A DNA stretch of 64,000 bases, taken from the NCBI RefSeq assembly GCF_000315485.1, contig NZ_JH992944.1:682485-746484 (forward strand). Direction: 5' to 3'. The stretch is from Bacteroides oleiciplenus YIT 12058 (lineage in GTDB: Bacteria > Bacteroidota > Bacteroidia > Bacteroidales > Bacteroidaceae). The notes beneath the pieces are model-generated. The model was not told where the DNA came from. It ran no database searches and saw only the letters and a list, made by a program, of their open reading frames with translations. Below, one piece after another: positions 50,609 to 58,685 of this stretch. The position numbers and the translations under genes were made by a program. Within the stretch, counting starts at the first letter, position 1. Each line of letters starts with the position of its first letter.

Positions 50609-52972
50609 TTACTTACAAAGAAGTTTCACTGCCTGTGCTATTATTTCATCTATAAGTTTAAGTGCCAAGAGGGATTTACCCTCTATCTGTTCATTGAAAA
50701 GTACCCCGCGAGAAGCTTCAAGTTCTTTCAGCAAGCCCACAAGCTCGCTGGCACCCAGTAGTGTAAAGAGAGGAAGCATTTTATGCCCCATAGCAGCAAC
50801 CCCGTCCGCATCTTCGGTTTCCAGCGCCTGCTGCAAGCGACCGGCATTCAGGCGTGTTTCAGTAACGAAACTTTCCAGAATAGATTTTGCTGCGTCAGGG
50901 TCATCACCGGAAAAGACAGTGAGAGATTCAAAATCTAAGACTTTATTAAGTGGAGTGTGGAGTGTGGAGAGTAAAGAGTCAGCTGCGCTATCAAATGCAC
51001 CATTCACTTCTCCCGCCTCTTCTACTTTCAATTCTTGAAGCAGTTCAGTTACAGTGAATGGCTTGTGCAGGCATCCTACGAAGCCGTGTTTCAGAAACTC
51101 TGCGCGCTGCATATCACTACGGGCAGTAACAGCAACCACCGGAATAGTTTTAGCCTGGGGAATATTTGAAGCCCGCAACAGGTTTAATAAGTCGAACCCA
51201 TTAAGTGCAGGCATCTGCACATCTGTAAGTAGCACATCGAAAGTATCGGTGCGCAAGGCATCCAACACCTCGTCCAGTTGCAAACAAGTAACGGAAGTTA
51301 TGCCGCTTTGGGATAGCATGGCAGATGTAAGGGTAAGCTGGATGCGATCATCGTCAATAAGAAGAATGTGGAGGGATGAAGAATTAGGAATAAAGAATGA
51401 AGAATTACCTAGCGGTGTAACTGCGCAGCCCGATTCTTCATTCTTCATTCCTAATTCTTCATTTTTATCCAGAGTTACCGGATATAAGGGTACCCGAAGC
51501 GTAAACGTACTTCCTTTTCCAAACACGCTATCCACATCTATGCTCCCCTCCAGCAACTGCACCAACATGCGGACAATAGATAATCCCAATCCGAAACCTT
51601 CTTCTCCTTGTGCTCCCGGCAGGCGGATAAATTCCTGGAAAATACGTTCGCGATCGCCCGGCTCCATACCTTTCCCCGTATCTATAACAGAGAGTTTCAG
51701 GTGATTGCCGGAGAAAGACGGGTCACCCTTCGGCACAAAACAGGCTGCCAACGTAATGCTACCCTCCGAAGTGAACTTCACGGCATTGGAAAGCAAGTTA
51801 TTTACAATCTGGCGCAAGCGCAACGGGTCACTGATAAACGTACCTTTCAACTCAGGGTCTATGTCGCATTTCAAGGATAGCCCCTTGGCAGAAGTCAGCG
51901 GTTCGAAGCTGACATAGATTTCTTCCAGCAGGCGTGCGGGATGGAAAGTAACACGGTTAATCTCGGCTTTATTCAAGTCAAGGCGATGAAAGTCGAGTAA
52001 GTCGGTAACCAGTTTCAGAAGATGTTCTGAAGAGGTTTTCATATTATCGAGATAGAAGCGTTGCCGCCCATCTACAGTGAGACGTGAAAGCAGGTCGGCA
52101 TACCCCATGATGGAACCTAAGGGGGCTTTGAAGTCGTGGGTGATGGCAAGCATCAGCTTTTCGCGAGAGGCGAGCAGTTCCTCAGCAAAGCGATTGGCTT
52201 CTTCCAGTTGGCGGCGGTAACGGTTGCTACGGGTAATATCACGCCAAATCATGACAAGGAAGATGACGGACAACAATACAGCTCCCGCAGCAATACCCGA
52301 AATGATGGTTGCGGAACGGTGACGCACCGCCTTCTGATACTCGGCTTCTTCACGGGCACGAAGCAAGGTTTCCTGTTCGTATCCTTTCAACAAACTATCG
52401 ATGCGAGCAGTCAGTGCATGGTCAAGGCGTTGCAGATTCCGCTTGCGGCGCTGTACAATACTATTGGTTTCTTTCTTCTGGCGGGCAGCAAGGAGCAACT
52501 TCTCATGCAGGGAGTCAGCAGGGTTATAGGCATCGAGAATGGTATCGGTTGCTACTTCAAGGGTAGTCTGCACCTGAAGTGCACTATCTTTCTTAGGTGG
52601 TACGAAAACTTCACCCAAACGGCGAAAGAAACCTTTCTTTTTGGGCTGTGTCAAGACAGTGTCGCGGCGAGCAATGACTCGGCGTTGCACACGTTGCTGA
52701 GTAATCACAGTATCCTGTTCGGCAATGATTTGCTCCACCTCACGGGCGGAAATCATGCTGTCGTTCGCTTCGCTCAGTGTGCGCAACAGGCGGACGGTGT
52801 TTGCATCTTTCTCTCGCAGAAGACCTATCAAGCTATCTGTTCGCAGGATGTCGCTGTTGTCGGAACTCATAAGATTCTCCATCTCCCTATGCACAAAGAA
52901 CAGGGAATAAAGCAAAACTGCAAGCAGAACAGCGTAGCCGGCAGCTATCTTCTTCTTGGAGACATTATTCAT
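50609..52972 (-). CDS. Hybrid histidine kinase with receiver and HPt domains
   Basis: The 787-residue membrane kinase has two membrane helices (about 8-27 and 221-243), a sensor region of coiled-coil character between them, HisKA with His279 in 'LAITHDFKAPLG', HATPase ('NNLLSNAVKFT', 'VIDTGKGMEPGD', 'GFGLGLSIV'), a receiver with Asp584 ('LLTDVQMPALNG') and an HPt domain with His730 ('MGHKMLP'). This is a phosphorelay without its own output. Residues about 504-533 are encoded by an inserted palindromic element between HATPase and receiver. Its output partner is not adjacent; the sigma-54 regulator 4 kb away is one possibility. It follows the MATE gene by 6 bp. Confidence 0.93.
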   Translation of the reverse strand: MNNVSKKKIAAGYAVLLAVLLYSLFFVHREMENLMSSDNSDILRTDSLIGLLREKDANTVRLLRTLSEANDSMISAREVEQIIAEQDTVITQQRVQRRVIARRDTVLTQPKKKGFFRRLGEVFVPPKKDSALQVQTTLEVATDTILDAYNPADSLHEKLLLAARQKKETNSIVQRRKRNLQRLDHALTARIDSLLKGYEQETLLRAREEAEYQKAVRHRSATIISGIAAGAVLLSVIFLVMIWRDITRSNRYRRQLEEANRFAEELLASREKLMLAITHDFKAPLGSIMGYADLLSRLTVDGRQRFYLDNMKTSSEHLLKLVTDLLDFHRLDLNKAEINRVTFHPARLLEEIYVSFEPLTSAKGLSLKCDIDPELKGTFISDPLRLRQIVNNLLSNAVKFTSEGSITLAACFVPKGDPSFSGNHLKLSVIDTGKGMEPGDRERIFQEFIRLPGAQGEEGFGLGLSIVRMLVQLLEGSIDVDSVFGKGSTFTLRVPLYPVTLDKNEELGMKNEESGCAVTPLGNSSFFIPNSSSLHILLIDDDRIQLTLTSAMLSQSGITSVTCLQLDEVLDALRTDTFDVLLTDVQMPALNGFDLLNLLRASNIPQAKTIPVVAVTARSDMQRAEFLKHGFVGCLHKPFTVTELLQELKVEEAGEVNGAFDSAADSLLSTLHTPLNKVLDFESLTVFSGDDPDAAKSILESFVTETRLNAGRLQQALETEDADGVAAMGHKMLPLFTLLGASELVGLLKELEASRGVLFNEQIEGKSLLALKLIDEIIAQAVKLLCK
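51376..51462. repeat. Palindromic element inside the histidine-kinase coding sequence
   Basis: Arms of about 31 bases, starting ATGAAGAATTAGGAAT on one side and ending CCTAATTCTTCAT on the other, match with one mismatch around a 24-base loop. The element is 87 bases, exactly 29 codons, and is read through in frame as an interdomain linker. Its word content (GAATGAAGAATTA) is typical of intergenic filler repeats in Bacteroides. Confidence 0.85.
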
Positions 52973-52978
52973 AATTAT

Positions 52979-54313
52979 TTATTTCGTCTTATACCGAAAC
53001 CGTAGCCAAAGCATGATGCCCGCTGTGGTAAGCCCGAACGGAAACGCCATCCAGACACCGACCGTTCCCCAACCCAACACGAAACCGCAGAAATATCCTA
53101 CAGGCAAAGATATAACAAAATAGGAAATAAATGCAATGAACATCATAGGTTTTACGTCTGCAATGCCACGCAGGGCATTGGCAAAACTGATCTGCAAGCC
53201 GTCGCCGAACTGGTAAACAAGGAATGGCAGAAACAGGGAAGATACCATAGCGGAAACCTCCAGGCTATCTGTGAACCAACCTCCCACTCTGCTGCGGAAC
53301 AAGAATACAATACTCAAAAGCACCACTGCCATTGCCATAATCAAATGAAAGCCGGCATATGCCGAACGGCGGACATTCACCTTATCATTCTGTCCCTTGA
53401 AGTTGCTTACACGAACGGCAACTGCCGCCCCCATACCGTAGAACATCATAAAGGTGAACTGGGAGATGGTAAGCATAATCTGATGGGAAGCCAAAGCAAT
53501 GGTACCCAGCCAGCCTACCATGATAGTGCTGAGACTAAATGAAGCCGTCTCCATCCCCATCTGCAAACCGACAGGCCAGCCCAGTGCATTGAGTCTCCTG
53601 AACATCTGTTTCGACCAACCCAGACGGAAAAAGCCCGCTTTATACTTCAGAAACCTGCGGCTACGAAAGACGATGAGTGCAAACACAATGACCATGACTA
53701 TACGCGAGAACAGAGTACTGATACCTGCACCCAACAATCCCCACTCCGGAAAACCGAACTTACCGTAAATCAATGCATAGTTGCCAATAATATTCAATGC
53801 ATTTCCGCCAAGAAGTACCCACATGGCAGTCTGAGTATTGGTGATGCCATCAGTGAATTGCTTGAAGCCATTGAAGAGCATAACGAATACCAGTGATGCC
53901 AACAGTATAAGAAAGTAGGGTTTTATCAAAGGAATCAGTTCCTCCGGCTGCCCCATACGCTCCACATTGAAGTAAACGATAGTCATGATAAGCGTCAGCA
54001 ATAAAGCAACCAATACATTGGCAAGCAGGCTGGAGCGTAAGGCTTGTCCAGCTTCCATGAAGCGACGGTTACCATAGAGTTCGCCGACCACAGGCGTCAG
54101 TCCATAAGAGAAACCGGTGCTGAAAATGATACAAAGGGTAAAGAGATTGTTGGTGAAAGAAGCAGCAGCTAACTCCGCTGTGCTATGATGTCCCACCATC
54201 AAAGTATCGGCAAAACCAAGGATTATGACACCCAGCTGGCCAATGACAATAGGGAGACCTAAATAAAACAAGGCACGATAATGGCCTTTGTATGTATCAA
54301 TTAGTTTCTTCAT
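52979..54313 (-). CDS. MATE-family efflux transporter
   Basis: The 444-residue protein has about twelve membrane helices and the MATE pattern: 'LGLPIVIGQLGVIILGFADT', 'MVGHHSTAELAAAS', 'GYFCGFVLGWGTVGVWMAF'. It should exchange Na+ or H+ for drugs or metabolites at the inner membrane. The substrate is unknown. It lies between the M16 peptidase and histidine kinase genes, 6 bp before the kinase, so these are probably one transcript. Confidence 0.93.
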   Translation of the reverse strand: MKKLIDTYKGHYRALFYLGLPIVIGQLGVIILGFADTLMVGHHSTAELAAASFTNNLFTLCIIFSTGFSYGLTPVVGELYGNRRFMEAGQALRSSLLANVLVALLLTLIMTIVYFNVERMGQPEELIPLIKPYFLILLASLVFVMLFNGFKQFTDGITNTQTAMWVLLGGNALNIIGNYALIYGKFGFPEWGLLGAGISTLFSRIVMVIVFALIVFRSRRFLKYKAGFFRLGWSKQMFRRLNALGWPVGLQMGMETASFSLSTIMVGWLGTIALASHQIMLTISQFTFMMFYGMGAAVAVRVSNFKGQNDKVNVRRSAYAGFHLIMAMAVVLLSIVFLFRSRVGGWFTDSLEVSAMVSSLFLPFLVYQFGDGLQISFANALRGIADVKPMMFIAFISYFVISLPVGYFCGFVLGWGTVGVWMAFPFGLTTAGIMLWLRFRYKTK

Positions 54314-54354
54314 AAATGTTTAGTTATTGAGAATAATAATACAGAAGACTATCA

Positions 54355-55587
54355 CTATTCTTTCTTATAATATAGCACCACGGAGTTTTCCTCCCGGAAA
54401 GCCTCCTGCGCCACCCGTTTCAACTGTTCTGCCGTCACAGCGCGATATTGCTCCACTTCACGATCTATGTCTTCTGCCTGTCCGGTCAGTTCAAACCATG
54501 CTAGGTTCGTAGCAACATTCAGATAATTGATATTTCCGAAAATCTGCGTGGACTCAAATTTATTCTTTACTTTCTCCAGTTCCTGTTCCTCTATTACCGT
54601 CTGCTGCAACTCTTCCAATTCCTTACGCACAGCAGCCTCAGCCGCTTCCAGCGACACACCTGCCGCCGGCTTTCCACTGATATGCAATAGTCCCGCATCG
54701 CGTGTGCCTGAAATATAGGCATCGATGCTGGAGAACAATTTCTGTTCCTGCACCAGGCGGCGGTTCAGGCGACTGGAGCGTCCGTTGCTGAGAATGTCCG
54801 ACAGGATGTCGAACGCATAATAATCGGGATGTTGGCGACTACACATATGATAGGCCATAAAGAGCGCATCCAAAGGAACAGGGCGCTCTACTACCTGTCT
54901 GCGGGCTTCCGTTTGTACGGCTTCCTGTGGCAATTGCCTCACAGGCACATCCCTGTGGGGTATCGACCCAAACCATTTCTCCGTCAGCCTGACAGTTTCT
55001 TCCCATGAAATGTTTCCGGTGACGGCCAGCACAGCATTGTTAGGGGCATAAAAGCGGTAGAAGAATGCTTTTACCTCTTCAAGCGTGGCTTGCTCAATAT
55101 GCGATAAATCCTTGCCAATAGTGGGCCAGCGATACGGATGCACCTGATAAGCCAACGGACGGATGAGATGTCCCACATCCCCGTAAGGCTGGTTCAGACA
55201 ACGCTGTTTGAACTCCTCCATTACCACACCACGCTGCACTTCGAGGCTTTGCTTGCTGAATGCCAATTCTAACATACGATCGGCTTCGAGCCAGAAACCA
55301 ATCTCCACATTCGATTTAGGAACAGTGAGGTAATAGTTCGTAACGTCATTGTTCGTCCAGGCGTTGTTCTCGCCTCCTGCCGATTGCAGGGGAGCATCAT
55401 AATCAGGAATATTCACGGAACCACCGAACATCAGATGTTCGAACAAATGGGCAAAACCGGTATGTTCGGGATGCTCATCGCGGGCACCCACATCGTAGAC
55501 GATATTCAGTGCTACCATTTGCGTGCTGAGATCCTCATAATGCACCAGACGCAAGCCGTTATTAAGAGTTCGTTTATTTATCTTCAT
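54355..55587 (-). CDS. M16-family zinc peptidase
   Basis: The 410-residue protein has the inverted zinc motif 'HLFEH' (His47, Glu50, His51) in 'GFAHLFEHLMFGGSV', with the distal Glu near 'VVMEEFKQR'. No signal peptide is seen, so it is probably cytoplasmic. M16 members of this size degrade short peptides or process precursors; some RiPP systems use M16 enzymes as leader peptidases, but nothing here links it to the PqqD cassette 14 kb away. Confidence 0.92.
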   Translation of the reverse strand: MKINKRTLNNGLRLVHYEDLSTQMVALNIVYDVGARDEHPEHTGFAHLFEHLMFGGSVNIPDYDAPLQSAGGENNAWTNNDVTNYYLTVPKSNVEIGFWLEADRMLELAFSKQSLEVQRGVVMEEFKQRCLNQPYGDVGHLIRPLAYQVHPYRWPTIGKDLSHIEQATLEEVKAFFYRFYAPNNAVLAVTGNISWEETVRLTEKWFGSIPHRDVPVRQLPQEAVQTEARRQVVERPVPLDALFMAYHMCSRQHPDYYAFDILSDILSNGRSSRLNRRLVQEQKLFSSIDAYISGTRDAGLLHISGKPAAGVSLEAAEAAVRKELEELQQTVIEEQELEKVKNKFESTQIFGNINYLNVATNLAWFELTGQAEDIDREVEQYRAVTAEQLKRVAQEAFREENSVVLYYKKE

Positions 55588-55601
55588 GCTCTAAGAGAAA
55601 A

Positions 55602-55684
55602 AACACAAATTACGCAAATTGCACAAATAACACGCCACGCTATACTCGCAGGGAAAGATTTGTGCAATTTGCGTAATTTGTGTT
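55602..55684. repeat. 83-bp inverted-repeat element with perfect 27-bp arms
   Basis: AACACAAATTACGCAAATTG begins the left arm (55602-55628), and the right arm (55658-55684) is its exact reverse complement; the loop is 29 bases. It fills the gap between the cyclophilin stop and the M16 start. It could act as a terminator-like structure but lacks a T-run. Confidence 0.9.
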
Positions 55685-55688
55685 CCGA

Positions 55689-56528
55689 TTATTTTATCAC
55701 AGTCACCTTTTTAATCTTCACATCCTCTTCCGGACGGTCACTACGGTCAGTCTTCACCTTCTGAATCTTATCTACCACATCCATGCCCTCAATAACCTCG
55801 CCGAACACAGTATATTCACCATCCAGATGCGGAGTACCACCTACTGTAGTATAAGCCTTCACTTGTTCCGGCGTAAAGTGGAATTCCGGTTGCTTGGCAA
55901 CTTCTGCCTCAGCCTGTGCAAACAGTGTATCCTGTAAGTTCATCAATCCATCCTGATCATTCTCCTTACGCATCTTATAAATTTCCTTCATATGCTTCTG
56001 TGCCAAAGTATTGAACACATTTGTCAGGCGATTCTGATTCATTTGATTCTCCATGCCCAACAGCGTAGTATCACTGTATGCCTTGCCTGTCACAATATAG
56101 AACTGACAACCGGAAGACTCCTTATTTGGATTCACATTATCACCTTGGCGTGCAGCAGACAATGCACCTTTCTTATGGAAATACTTCGGATAAACAAACT
56201 CGGCCGGGATCGTATAACCTACATCGCCCGCTCCCAACATCTTGCCTTTCGGAGCATCCTTTGAGTCTGGGTCGCCAGCCTGTATCATAAAGTCCTTGAT
56301 GACACGGTGAAACAACGTCCCTTCATATGTTCCCTGTTCCGCCAGTTTGATGAAGTTATCACGATGCTGCGGCGTCTCGTTATACAGTTTCACGATGATG
56401 TCACCGGCAGATGTTTCAATCTTTAATTTAGTTTCTTCACTCATATCTCTATCTTTCTTTTGTCCCGACTGGCAGGCTGTTACGCTGCAAATCAGTATGG
56501 TTAATATTACGATAAAATTCTTCTTCAT
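55689..56528 (-). CDS. Cyclophilin-type peptidyl-prolyl isomerase lipoprotein
   Basis: The 279-residue protein starts at the ATG at 56528 (an upstream in-frame ATG at 56576 lies beyond the predicted promoter). It has a lipoprotein signal ('ILTILICSVTAC'), then a cyclophilin domain with 'GTLFHRVIKDFMIQAGDP', 'ESSGCQFYIVTG' and 'YTVFGEVIEGMDVVDKI'. A helical insert (about 165-225) with 'NRLTNVFNTLAQKHMKEIY' is extra to small cyclophilins but common in Bacteroidota. It should fold proteins in the periplasm. Confidence 0.93.
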   Translation of the reverse strand: MKKNFIVILTILICSVTACQSGQKKDRDMSEETKLKIETSAGDIIVKLYNETPQHRDNFIKLAEQGTYEGTLFHRVIKDFMIQAGDPDSKDAPKGKMLGAGDVGYTIPAEFVYPKYFHKKGALSAARQGDNVNPNKESSGCQFYIVTGKAYSDTTLLGMENQMNQNRLTNVFNTLAQKHMKEIYKMRKENDQDGLMNLQDTLFAQAEAEVAKQPEFHFTPEQVKAYTTVGGTPHLDGEYTVFGEVIEGMDVVDKIQKVKTDRSDRPEEDVKIKKVTVIK

Positions 56529-56554
56529 AACGCTTTTTATTAAAATTAAGTTTG

Positions 56555-56562
56555 CAAATATA
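56555..56562 (-). promoter_or_regulatory. -7 element of the cyclophilin operon
   Basis: The minus strand reads TATATTTG, a perfect TAnnTTTG, 26 bp before the chosen start. It faces the divergent promoter at 56584, and the two share their upstream DNA. Confidence 0.65.
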
Positions 56563-56583
56563 CGATTTTCAGGCAAAACGGTT

Positions 56584-56591
56584 TACCTTTG
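56584..56591 (+). promoter_or_regulatory. -7 element of the sigma-54 response regulator gene
   Basis: TACCTTTG is a perfect -7 match; transcription would begin near 56598. This supports the ATG at 56620 as start. Confidence 0.7.
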
Positions 56592-56619
56592 TGTCTTAAA
56601 AGAGACAAAAGTTAAGGCA

Positions 56620-57978
56620 ATGAAATCTATACTCATCGTTGAAGACGACATTACTTACGGCATGATGCTGAAAACCTGGTTAAGCAAAAAAGGCTTTCAG
56701 GTAACTTCCGCCAGCAGTATCGCCCGCGCCCAGAAACATCTGGAAACGGAGGGTGCCGACTTGATTTTGTCCGACCTGCGTCTGCCCGACAAGGACGGCA
56801 TCGATCTATTGAAGTGGTTAGGAATCCAGGGGATGTCCATCCCACTCATCATGATGACGAGCTATGCCGACATCCAGTCGGCCGTGCAAGCCATGAAGTT
56901 GGGCGCCAGCGATTACGTTGCCAAACCGGTGAATCCAGACGAACTTCTGAAGAAAATAGGCGAAGCAATGAAGCGACCATCTGTTTCACCCAAACAGACC
57001 ATCTATTCTGAAAAAGGAGATAATACCCGTTCACAACCCTCAGAAGGCACTCCCTCTTCCGATTATCTGGAAGGAGAAAGCGATGCTGCTAAACAACTAT
57101 ATAATTATGTAAGGCTGGTTGCTCCCACCACCATGTCGGTACTCATCAACGGTGCCAGCGGAACGGGAAAAGAATACGTAGCCCACCGCATCCACCAACT
57201 CAGCAAGCGTGCCGGACAACCTTTTGTTGCTATCGACTGCGGCTCTATCCCCAAGGAACTTGCCGCTTCGGAATTCTTCGGGCACGTGAAAGGCTCGTTT
57301 ACCGGAGCACTGACGGACAAGACAGGTGCTTTTGTTGCTGCCAACGGCGGAACTATCTTTCTGGATGAGATAGGTAATCTCAGTTATGAGGTGCAGATAC
57401 AACTGTTGCGTGCCTTACAGGAACGGAAAATCCGTCCGGTAGGCTCTAATAAGGAAATCACCGTAGATATACGTTTAGTTTCGGCTACCAATGAAGACTT
57501 GGAGCAGGGCATCGAGAAAGGAACCTTCCGCCAGGATCTGTTCCACCGAATCAATGAGTTCACCTTGCGCATGCCCGAACTGAAAGACCGCAAGGAAGAT
57601 ATTCTTCTCTTTGCAAACTTCTTCCTTGACCAAGCAAACCGGGAGCTGGATAAACAACTCATTGGTTTTGATGACGCAGCATCCAAAGCTCTTCTGGAAT
57701 ATCACTGGCCGGGTAATCTCCGTCAGATGAAGAACATCGTGCGCCGTGCTACTCTGTTGGCACAAGGCAAAATCATCACCCCAAATGAACTAACTGAACT
57801 TCAAGAGCCTATCCATACGCAAATAGGTTTACCCCTACGCAATGAGGAAACAGAAAAACAGAAGATCATCGAGGCATTGCGGCAAACGGGAAACAATAAA
57901 AGTCGGGCAGCACAGTTGCTGGGCATTGACCGAAAGACGCTGTACAATAAGTTAAGTCTATATGATATAGATTTATAA
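56620..57978 (+). CDS. Sigma-54-dependent response regulator (NtrC/AtoC type)
   Basis: The 452-residue protein has a receiver (1-118; phospho-Asp52 in 'LILSDLRLPDKDG'), a sigma-54 AAA+ domain (about 148-385; Walker A 'GASGTGKEYV', sigma-54 contact loop 'GSFTGA' at 225-230, Walker B 'GGTIFLDE') and a Fis-type helix-turn-helix ('NNKSRAAQLLGIDRKTLYNK'). The contact loop has Ser for the usual Ala of GAFTGA, a known natural variation. No kinase gene adjoins it. A perfect -24/-12 promoter with putative enhancer repeats lies just downstream, so self-linked control of the next gene is likely. Confidence 0.95.
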   Translation: MKSILIVEDDITYGMMLKTWLSKKGFQVTSASSIARAQKHLETEGADLILSDLRLPDKDGIDLLKWLGIQGMSIPLIMMTSYADIQSAVQAMKLGASDYVAKPVNPDELLKKIGEAMKRPSVSPKQTIYSEKGDNTRSQPSEGTPSSDYLEGESDAAKQLYNYVRLVAPTTMSVLINGASGTGKEYVAHRIHQLSKRAGQPFVAIDCGSIPKELAASEFFGHVKGSFTGALTDKTGAFVAANGGTIFLDEIGNLSYEVQIQLLRALQERKIRPVGSNKEITVDIRLVSATNEDLEQGIEKGTFRQDLFHRINEFTLRMPELKDRKEDILLFANFFLDQANRELDKQLIGFDDAASKALLEYHWPGNLRQMKNIVRRATLLAQGKIITPNELTELQEPIHTQIGLPLRNEETEKQKIIEALRQTGNNKSRAAQLLGIDRKTLYNKLSLYDIDL

Positions 57979-58009
57979 TCCCACAATACTCTCTCTCAGA
58001 AGCAGACTA

Positions 58010-58074
58010 CCACAGTGTGGAATTTTTCCACAGTTGTTTCTACACTTTCCACACAATTCCACACTGTGCCACAC
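58010..58074 (+). promoter_or_regulatory. Cluster of CCACA/TGTGG repeats: putative sigma-54 enhancer
   Basis: A perfect CCACAGTGTGG palindrome (58010-58020) is followed by CCACA at 58028, CCACAC at 58049, CCACACTGTG at 58059 and GCCACAC at 58068. The cluster lies 58-122 bp upstream of the -24 element, the usual place for NtrC-type activator sites. Confidence 0.6.
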
Positions 58075-58131
58075 TTCATACATTTACTAATCGCAATGAT
58101 AATCAATCACTTGCCTATCACCAATTCCTCT

Positions 58132-58147
58132 TGGCACAACCTTTGCA
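58132..58147 (+). promoter_or_regulatory. Sigma-54 (-24/-12) promoter
   Basis: TGGCACA-ACCT-TTGCA fits the sigma-54 consensus TGGCACR-N4-TTGCW at every fixed base. Transcription would start near 58159, 87 bp before the small secreted protein gene. Confidence 0.85.
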
Positions 58148-58245
58148 ACTATTTACATGTAAGCGCCAAGCTTCCCCAAAAAGAGGAAACCTAAACTTTA
58201 AACTTAGAAATATATAATAGTATAACACTTAAAAAGCAAATGATT

Positions 58246-58503
58246 ATGAAAAAGTTAGTATTAGTAGCAGCCCTGTTTATGTTTGTTTGTGGTGGTTCTT
58301 TCGTGGCAAACGCTCAGGATCCCGTGAAGACTCAGCAACCGGCAACGGAAAAGACTGATGAACCTAAGGCTACCGAGCCTGCCAAGGAAGAACCCAAAGC
58401 AGAACAACCGAAAGCTGAAGAGCCCAAAGCTGACCAACCAAAAGCTGAGACTCCCGCCAAGGATGCTCCTGCAACGGAAACACCTGCACAGCCTGCCGAA
58501 TAA
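58246..58503 (+). CDS. Small secreted Lys/Glu/Pro/Ala-rich repeat protein
   Basis: The 85-residue protein has a signal peptide cut after 'FVANAQ' (about residue 24) and a mature part of about 61 residues made only of Lys, Glu, Ala, Pro, Thr, Gln and Asp, with four runs of the 'PKAEEP' type ('PKAEQ', 'PKAEE', 'PKADQ', 'PKAET'). An in-frame ATG two codons earlier (58240) is an alternative start. The composition suggests an extended, disordered chain in the periplasm. I know no function. The sigma-54 promoter before it and terminator after it show a dedicated transcript. Confidence 0.8.
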   Translation: MKKLVLVAALFMFVCGGSFVANAQDPVKTQQPATEKTDEPKATEPAKEEPKAEQPKAEEPKADQPKAETPAKDAPATETPAQPAE

Positions 58504-58520
58504 TAGTAAGCACACTGACC

Positions 58521-58570
58521 ACAAAAGCCGCTCCCTACTTGTCTATTCTGGGGAACGGCTTTTGTCGTTT
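58521..58570 (+). terminator. Terminator of the small secreted protein gene
   Basis: ACAAAAGCCG-C-TCCC pairs with GGGG-A-ACGGCTTTTGT around a 14-base loop, followed by CGTTTCT. It isolates the sigma-54 transcript from the TonB receptor operon. Confidence 0.8.
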
Positions 58571-58637
58571 CTACCCAATACCTATTTATAAGTAGCAGAT
58601 TCTACAACTTCGTATACAAATTACCTACATATAGCGA

Positions 58638-58668
58638 TTTCCTACACTTCCCATTCTCCATAACTTTG
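58638..58668 (+). promoter_or_regulatory. Promoter of the TonB receptor/DUF4876 operon
   Basis: A perfect -7 TAACTTTG (58661-58668) has TTTC (58638-58641) 19 bp upstream as an imperfect -33. The start codon at 58686 follows after 17 bp, a very short leader. Confidence 0.65.
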
Positions 58669-58685
58669 CAAACAAATCCATAGAG

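Noticed and set aside
54355..55587. M16 peptidase as leader protease of the PqqD cassette
   Set aside because: It is 14 kb away in a different transcript; there is nothing in the sequence to connect them.
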